This document shows, piece by piece, positions 5,542 to 9,226 of a DNA stretch of 9,226 bases. Both the position numbers and the translations under genes were made by a program. Source of the stretch: JABDGC01 sp964466595 (GTDB lineage: Bacteria > Pseudomonadota > Gammaproteobacteria > DSM-16500); NCBI GenBank assembly GCA_964466595.1, contig CAYXNR010000064.1, positions 1 through 9,226 of the forward strand. Direction: 5' to 3'. Position 1 is the first letter of the stretch. Every line of letters starts with the position of its first letter. The notes under the pieces are model-generated. The model saw nothing but the letters and a program-made list of their open reading frames with translations. It was not told the DNA's origin and did no database searches.

Positions 5542-6871
5542 AGCGTTTGAGCGTTTTTGTTTCGATGCCAAGCGGGCTTTTTTCGATATCGTTGCTGTTA
5601 AGCAGCCCAAAGCTTCTGCGCACATTAGCTAAAAATGGTCTATTCCCCTTGAGCAAAGAACGGGTATCAGCAAATAAGGAGCCTGTTTTATTGAGATAGG
5701 CTTTAGTATTAGCAAAGATCTTTCGCTTATCTATTAATAAGGCTCGTGTTTCTGCGAATAAGCTGGGATAGGTGCTTACTTTTCCTGCGAGCGTCGAATC
5801 ATAGTGCTCGCTGTGATATACAACCTGATCTTGAGGGCCAAGGCGCTCAAAGGCCTGCAGCGTTTTTAGATATTTTTTATCTACTGAGTGATAATGATAA
5901 TCACCGGAAAGCGGATCATGAACAGCAATTCTGATCGCTGATTTTTGATCGATGGGAGCCGGTGCCTTCATTAGCTTTGTGAATAGAACTCTATTCCTAT
6001 CGCTTGGACTGAGAGAAATAATTTGAGGCAAAGCTTGTTTATTTTTTATTACCTGAAAGTCATCCCATTGTTCTAGAGAAGCAGCTAAAGAAATCCTTCG
6101 GCTTTCTATTTGAACTTGAATAGTGCCGAGTACCATGGCCTTTGGTAAGACCCGCTTTTTCAAAGCTTCATCGATATTTGAAAAATCAATATTGATCTGT
6201 TTGCAAATTTTCCAGCCAATATAATTGCTTTCTACCTTAAAATGATGTCGATAAAATATTCCCATTTCTTCGTGCCAGGTTTTTGCATTAGAGATAAAAC
6301 GTAGGTTTAAAAGAAAGACCTCAAATTCACTTTGACTCAGATCATAGTTCTTATCTGACTGCGAGCGCTCAATAAATTCTTTTAAAGAGTGTTGCTGAAT
6401 GTAAGATTGATAAAAACGATATCGAGGCTTATTATCCAAATCTATATATTGGATGACAATAAAGTTATGTGCGAGCGAGTGGCTTCTAAAGTTATCTTCG
6501 TCGCCATTCCAAATACAGCCTTCAAGACTGATATTATAGGTGTAAATCTCGGCTGTAGCGCTCTCTTGCAAGGCTAGTGCATGCTTATGAATTTGGTCAT
6601 TTAATTCCTTAAGACTAATACGAGTTGAATGTTGGTATTGCAAACCATGTATAGCGGCTAGCAAGCCTTTTGTTGTAACCCCACAGGCATGGATTGAAGC
6701 TTCATGCGCTATAAGGTATTGAGGGTAATCTGAGGCGTTTTGCGGGAGAGCATCTTGTTTTTCTTCAAGATTTTTCTGAGACTGGACAGTTAAAAAGTAA
6801 CGTGGATAAATTTCATCTTTTGGCTGAAGGGCTAGCTGTTTAATTCGGGAGAAAAGCTCTTGAATGGGCAT
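5540..6871 (-). CDS. Uncharacterised protein with four C-terminal 14-residue repeats
   Basis: I do not recognise this 443-residue protein. It has no signal peptide or membrane helix and looks soluble. Two conserved-looking patches are AHEASIHACGVTTKGLLAA (55-73) and SHSLAHNFIVIQYIDL (130-145), followed by YRFYQSYIQQHSLKEFI (151-167). The order Cys63, His135, then Gln155/Asn, with the HNFIVIQ...FYQSY pattern, recalls papain-like cysteine hydrolases, but this is weak inference. The C-terminus holds four 14-residue units (370-425), then a charged tail ending TKTLKR. The ATG at 6871 has only a weak GAG about 8 bases upstream, and a TATAAT lies 10-15 bases upstream, so the mRNA leader may be very short. 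It is divergent from the LuxR-type regulator and convergent with the helicase. A Dot/Icm-type effector or a regulated cytoplasmic enzyme are the two readings I find plausible; neither is demonstrated. Confidence 0.85.
   Translation of the reverse strand: MPIQELFSRIKQLALQPKDEIYPRYFLTVQSQKNLEEKQDALPQNASDYPQYLIAHEASIHACGVTTKGLLAAIHGLQYQHSTRISLKELNDQIHKHALALQESATAEIYTYNISLEGCIWNGDEDNFRSHSLAHNFIVIQYIDLDNKPRYRFYQSYIQQHSLKEFIERSQSDKNYDLSQSEFEVFLLNLRFISNAKTWHEEMGIFYRHHFKVESNYIGWKICKQINIDFSNIDEALKKRVLPKAMVLGTIQVQIESRRISLAASLEQWDDFQVIKNKQALPQIISLSPSDRNRVLFTKLMKAPAPIDQKSAIRIAVHDPLSGDYHYHSVDKKYLKTLQAFERLGPQDQVVYHSEHYDSTLAGKVSTYPSLFAETRALLIDKRKIFANTKAYLNKTGSLFADTRSLLKGNRPFLANVRRSFGLLNSNDIEKSPLGIETKTLKR
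5597..5764 (-). repeat. Four 42-bp units encoding 14-residue repeats
   Basis: Four consecutive in-frame units encode SLFAETRALLIDKR, KIFANTKAYLNKTG, SLFADTRSLLKGNR and PFLANVRRSFGLLN. The shared pattern is a hydrophobic pair then A, a polar residue, T/V and R/K, then hydrophobic, with no gaps between units. Units one and three are the most alike (SLFA[ED]TR.LL). The pattern suggests short stacked amphipathic helices or turns. Confidence 0.75.
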
Positions 6872-6880
6872 AATGAACTC

Positions 6881-6915
6881 ATTATACTAAATAAATAGAG
6901 GTTATTTATTATAAA
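6881..6915. promoter_or_regulatory. Divergent promoter region with inverted-repeat operator candidate
   Basis: A perfect 8-bp inverted repeat, AATAAATA (6890-6897) and TATTTATT (6903-6910) with spacer GAGGT, sits between two outward-facing -10-like hexamers. These are TATAAT on the minus strand (6881-6886), for the unknown gene starting at 6871, and TATAAA on the plus strand (6910-6915), for the LuxR-type gene. Neither has a good -35 box, as expected for activator-dependent promoters. A protein bound at the repeat could control both genes. The A/T-only arms make a chance palindrome possible. Confidence 0.4.
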
Positions 6916-6921
6916 TTAAAT

Positions 6922-6941
6922 GGTGAGGAGCGCTAGCTATT
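6922..6941 (+). promoter_or_regulatory. Strong ribosome site preceding a possible ATT start of the LuxR-type gene
   Basis: GGTGAGGAG (6922-6930) is a strong Shine-Dalgarno match, and 8 bases after it comes ATT (6939-6941) in frame with the regulator. No ATG, GTG or TTG exists in that frame between the upstream stop (6924-6926) and GTG 7002. The ATG at 6920 is in another frame and closes after 17 codons. The arrangement fits an ATT start, which would add 21 residues. Confidence 0.35.
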
Positions 6942-7001
6942 TCTCTTCCAAAAATTTCTCTAGATCATCCTAGCTTAAGCCTTGAAACAAAGATTCAAGA
7001 A

Positions 7002-7715
7002 GTGAGCGCAAGCTTCTTGAAGACCTTTGGGTTTAATTATTTTCAATATCTAAGATGTTTTGCGGATGGCTCAATAGGCTTGCTCACAAACAATACCTGT
7101 CTCATTAAATATTTTCAGCAACTAGATCATTCTCCCCTTGTTTTTTCATCCTTTGAAAATGAGCATGAAAATGCACATTCTTATTGGTTTTTATGGGATG
7201 AGGACTTACCTGAAGCACCAGTCCAAATAGCAAGAGAGAAGTTTAATATTCGCAATGGACTAACCTTAGTCAGGCGTTCAAAAAATTACTATGATATGAT
7301 TGCGGTGGCCTTGCCAAGTGAGCAAGCTAATCCGGGTCGTTTTTATCTCAATAAACTGAAGGCCATTGAGCAGTTTGCTAATGAGTTCGATGCCAATAAT
7401 CAAGATTTAATTAAATTGATGAATAAAAATCCCATTGCACTGCCGGAGGCTTGTCGTGATGCGAATTACGAAAGTATCTGTTTAACAAAAGGAAGGCTGA
7501 AGGTTGCTGGAAAATATGGGATGACGTATATAACAACGCAGGAATTAGCCTGCTTAAGATTGTTTATTCAAGATGCTTCACATAAAAAAATTGCTCAAGC
7601 GCTCGAAATCTCCTCGCGTACAGCTGAGACTTATCTTCTCCGGGTTAAACAAAGAACAGGACTGGCTACTCGTAGCGAAATCGAGCGTATGCTGTCTCTT
7701 GGTTTGTCTATATAG
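7002..7715 (+). CDS. LuxR-family transcriptional regulator (GerE-type HTH)
   Basis: This is a DNA-binding regulator. The C-terminal LuxR/GerE helix-turn-helix covers residues 176-233: YITTQELACLRLFIQD, KKIAQALEISSRTAETYLL and TGLATRSEIERML match the family's scaffold, recognition helix and final helix. The N-terminal 150 residues are a sensor-like domain resembling LuxR regulators I recall from Legionella (FNYFQYLRCFADGS near the start; FNIRNGLTLV at 81-90; PGRFYLNKLKAIEQFANEF at 111-129). A specific ligand cannot be predicted, and there is no receiver domain with a phospho-acceptor aspartate. Coordinates use the first standard start (GTG), which has a poor ribosome site. The frame is open back to 6927 and that extension (SLSLETKIQEVSASFLKTF) reads as a natural helix leading into the domain, so the real start is probably upstream, perhaps ATT 6939 (258 residues). 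A terminator follows. It is divergent from the gene at 6871, a candidate target. Confidence 0.88.
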   Translation: MSASFLKTFGFNYFQYLRCFADGSIGLLTNNTCLIKYFQQLDHSPLVFSSFENEHENAHSYWFLWDEDLPEAPVQIAREKFNIRNGLTLVRRSKNYYDMIAVALPSEQANPGRFYLNKLKAIEQFANEFDANNQDLIKLMNKNPIALPEACRDANYESICLTKGRLKVAGKYGMTYITTQELACLRLFIQDASHKKIAQALEISSRTAETYLLRVKQRTGLATRSEIERMLSLGLSI

Positions 7716-7716
7716 T

Positions 7717-7751
7717 TGTCCGTGTTGCTTACGGACAGACCGCTATTTTTT
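7717..7751 (+). terminator. Terminator after the LuxR-type gene
   Basis: TGTCCGT (7717-7723) pairs perfectly with ACGGACA (7731-7737) around a 7-base loop, starting 2 bases after the stop codon. A TTTTTT run follows at 7746-7751, 8 bases past the stem, which is further than usual, so strength is uncertain. Confidence 0.55.
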
Positions 7752-7758
7752 CAATCAT

Positions 7759-7764
7759 TATAAT
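7759..7764 (+). promoter_or_regulatory. Consensus -10 box for the SnoaL-like gene
   Basis: A perfect TATAAT lies 38 bases upstream of the ATG at 7803 and just after the preceding terminator, as expected for an independent promoter. No good -35 hexamer is found 16-18 bases upstream, so it may need an activator. Confidence 0.4.
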
Positions 7765-7802
7765 TCGCTACTTACAATCCATTAATGAAGGAGTTAAGTG
7801 AT

Positions 7803-8228
7803 ATGAAGATGGCAGAAAAAAATCCAGCAAATGAATTATTAAAGCAATTTTGTGAAGGGTACAAGAGCCGTGATTTAAAGGCTTTACTTCAGCTCTTTAC
7901 AAAAAATACGAATATGTGGGGTTCGGGTCTTGATGAATATCGCGTGGGCTTAAAAGAAGTTGAGGAACAATTAAAACGCGAATGGAGTCAATCTGAAAAA
8001 GGTGAAATTACAGTGCTATCCTTTGTTCCCGCGCCGGCAGATGCTTTGTGGTCAGCAGCGCTTTGTCAGGCAAAAATTACTATTGCTGGTAGGGAACATA
8101 TTTTTGAGCATTTACGCGGAACGATTGTTATAGAAAAAGAAAATGGTGCTTGGAAAATTTCACACATGCATGCCTCATTTCCTGATTATAGAAATCCAGA
8201 AAATGGGTCTTTTCCGGTTGATGGTTAG
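7803..8228 (+). CDS. SnoaL/NTF2-like superfamily protein
   Basis: This 141-residue cytoplasmic protein has the cone-shaped alpha+beta NTF2-like fold, SnoaL_3 subgroup. Support comes from the opening helices LLKQFCEGYKSRDLKALLQLF, which match the usual F..a...gDl.all.lf pattern, then the TNMWGSGLDEYRVGLKEVEE segment (a G-rich turn followed by a helix), and the end strands HLRGTIVIEKENGAWKISHMHASFP, the classic RGT.v..k..g.W.i.h.H.S.P signature. Family members are small-molecule isomerases, hydrolases or binding proteins, so no specific reaction can be assigned. The start at 7803 is chosen over the in-frame ATG at 7785 because AAGGAG (7788-7793) lies 9 bases upstream of it. The gene has its own -10 candidate. 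Its last 4 bases overlap the end of the convergent membrane-protein gene, so their transcripts would be complementary at the 3' ends. Confidence 0.88.
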   Translation: MKMAEKNPANELLKQFCEGYKSRDLKALLQLFTKNTNMWGSGLDEYRVGLKEVEEQLKREWSQSEKGEITVLSFVPAPADALWSAALCQAKITIAGREHIFEHLRGTIVIEKENGAWKISHMHASFPDYRNPENGSFPVDG

Positions 8229-9112
8229 TTATTTTTGGGGGGAGGGAACGTATCCCTCTCTTGTGGTTTTCCTCCGATATCTACATCTCTATGGGTTGTA
8301 CTTGAAGTGGCTGTAGAAGAGGGACTTGTTGGGGGAGTCGGAGCTGGGGAATTTTCAGGGGATGGAGTAGAGGATGGAGGAGTAGCAGAAAGTAACTTGC
8401 CTGTTGAACTCAAACCCGATCGCCCTGGTGATAAAGAATCGCTAGTGCTTGGTCTCAAACCAAGACCTCTCAATAAACACCTTGAGGCATCTAATAATAA
8501 AAGAGGGGCATTTAATACAGCCAATGCTGCTAATTGAATAAAATTTTTCGCGAGTAGAGTAACTATTATTATAGATGCATAGGTAGCTTTTGTGTACAGA
8601 TCAATAATAACCGGTGTTAAAGCCAAAGCGCCTAAAGGTAAAAGGGTTAATAATCTGGGTATAAATAAGAAGGCGGTTAAAGCCTGCTGTGTTCTAGTCT
8701 GTGGCCAAGTAAACATGGTTTTTAGTGAGTGACAAACTTGCTTAAACCACTCTGTGCAACTAAAAAAATCCTTCGAAAAATTACGAAGATATTCTTCCGG
8801 CTTGTGTTGTCCGCCACTATGAAGATACACTAATAAATCTATAAATATACTGAAAAGAGAATTTAGATCCAGAATGAAGAGTGCTGCCAGCTTACTCAAA
8901 AAATAGATAGCTTTTTGTAAGGCTGAAGTGAATTTTTCTAAGATAAAAAACAGCCCGGAGGTGAGATATTCAATAAGAGCAGGATAGTGTTTTAAGTTAT
9001 TACTCCCCTTTTGGATTGGGGTTTGAAAAGCATATTCTGATTTTATAGACTCATCTATGACATTGTCCGCGCGAGAAAGCATAAAAAAGACATTATCCGC
9101 GTGAGAAAGCAT
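8225..9112 (-). CDS. Membrane protein with Pro/Ser/Thr-rich C-terminal tail
   Basis: This is an unrecognised protein of 295 residues from the chosen start. Hydrophobic stretches at about 50-97, 145-173 and 176-211 predict several membrane helices, with a soluble loop between them (HSGGQHKPEEYLRNFSKDFF). The last 80 residues are low-complexity and rich in Pro, Ser and Thr (TPPSSTPSPENSPAPTPPTS), ending KPQERDTFPPPKNN. No enzymatic motif is seen. The ATG at 9112 is preferred because GAGGAA lies 6 bases upstream; the longer in-frame ATG at 9154 would add 14 residues but has no ribosome site. The chosen ATG lies in the first copy of a 30-bp duplication. The stop overlaps the SnoaL-like gene by 4 bases. 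Paired hydrophobic stretches plus a disordered tail recall host-membrane proteins of intracellular bacteria, but this is only an analogy; an ordinary inner-membrane protein is equally possible. Confidence 0.78.
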   Translation of the reverse strand: MLSHADNVFFMLSRADNVIDESIKSEYAFQTPIQKGSNNLKHYPALIEYLTSGLFFILEKFTSALQKAIYFLSKLAALFILDLNSLFSIFIDLLVYLHSGGQHKPEEYLRNFSKDFFSCTEWFKQVCHSLKTMFTWPQTRTQQALTAFLFIPRLLTLLPLGALALTPVIIDLYTKATYASIIIVTLLAKNFIQLAALAVLNAPLLLLDASRCLLRGLGLRPSTSDSLSPGRSGLSSTGKLLSATPPSSTPSPENSPAPTPPTSPSSTATSSTTHRDVDIGGKPQERDTFPPPKNN

Positions 9113-9118
9113 AAAAAA
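9059..9118 (-). repeat. 30-bp tandem duplication at the start of the membrane-protein gene
   Basis: Units 9059-9088 and 9089-9118 are identical at 28 of 30 positions and encode FFMLSRADNV and FFMLSHADNV. Each carries TTTTTTATG, so the duplication created a second in-frame ATG; only the outer copy has GAGGAA before it. Confidence 0.85.
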
Positions 9119-9171
9119 TTCCTCTTGTGTTTCTCTGTTTGGTACAAAAATCATTTTTGTTATTCTGGGCC

Positions 9172-9198
9172 TGTCATTCTGAGCGCAGCGAAGAATCT
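9172..9198. repeat. Dispersed intergenic repeat starting TGTCATTCTGAGCG
   Basis: This 27-base element runs from TGTCATTCTGAGCGCAG to CGAAGAATCT and has inverted ends ATTCT (9176-9180) and AGAAT (9192-9196). The same motif is, to my knowledge, scattered between genes in many unrelated bacterial genomes. It lies just upstream of the membrane-protein gene at the window edge; a single copy is visible here. Confidence 0.6.
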
Positions 9199-9226
9199 GT
9201 ATCTCATTGATAATTCAGATCATTCG

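Noticed and set aside
6389..6577. Plus-strand ORF inside the unknown minus-strand gene
   Set aside because: It is a short antisense frame without a ribosome site; the minus-strand frame is continuous for 443 codons.
6604..6615. Another AATTCCTTAAG copy matching the direct repeats at 843-864
   Set aside because: It lies inside coding sequence with no pair, and 11 AT-rich bases can recur by chance.
7573..7785. Plus-strand ORF of 70 codons over the end of the LuxR-type gene
   Set aside because: It overlaps the HTH coding region in another frame and runs through the terminator; no ribosome site is seen.
8235..8537. Plus-strand Gly/Val-rich ORF of 100 codons
   Set aside because: It is the antisense of the Pro/Ser/Thr-rich tail of the membrane protein, and its composition is explained by that.

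Overview
The window looks like chromosome of an AT-rich gammaproteobacterium, most likely a host-associated member of the Legionellales (Legionella, Berkiella or Coxiella relatives). This is inference, not proof. It rests on three things: a LuxR-type regulator whose N-terminal half resembles the LuxR regulators I recall from Legionella, the low GC content, and several lineage-restricted, repeat-rich proteins of the sort seen as host-interaction proteins in intracellular bacteria. No tRNA, rRNA, CRISPR array, transposase or phage gene is visible.

Layout. (1) 1-565, minus: N-terminal half of a Bcr/CflA-like MFS drug exporter that runs off the left edge. (2) 566-911: AT-rich intergenic DNA with paired 11-bp direct repeats and one doubtful small ORF. 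(3) 912-3631, plus: two adjacent genes (18-bp gap) for low-complexity, Gln/Ala/Arg-rich repeat proteins. They share a GAN...QVG...RAQ core and a PW...SL.L...IF tail and are therefore paralogs. The first is split by a run of 100 Ns inside a 30-bp tandem repeat; the two flanks are one gene, and repeat periodicity predicts a true gap of 5+30n bases. The second has three copies of an HPvdGtPYsGEGA motif, then acidic and strongly basic patches, then a QA-repeat domain with a (GCWCAA)10 microsatellite. A likely terminator follows. (4) 3788-5482, plus: a complete Pif1-like SF1 helicase with a C-terminal helicase-associated HTH domain. (5) 5540-6871, minus: an unrecognised protein ending in four 14-residue repeats, convergent with the helicase. 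(6) 6872-7001: a divergent promoter region with a perfect inverted repeat between two outward-facing -10-like boxes. (7) 7002-7715, plus: the LuxR-type regulator, whose reading frame continues upstream of its first usable GTG without any ATG/GTG/TTG. (8) 7803-8228, plus: a SnoaL/NTF2-like small protein with its own promoter candidate. (9) 8225-9112, minus: a membrane protein with a Pro/Ser/Thr-rich tail, whose stop overlaps that of the SnoaL gene. (10) 9172-9198: a copy of a dispersed repeat starting TGTCATTCTGAGCG.

How they fit together. The genes do not form one obvious pathway. The paralogous pair is the most unusual element and probably an operon. The regulator and the unknown minus-strand gene share one short divergent control region, so the unknown gene is a candidate target of the regulator. 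The membrane protein, the 14-residue-repeat protein and the repeat pair are all candidate host-interaction proteins, but no secretion signal was identified that would prove this.
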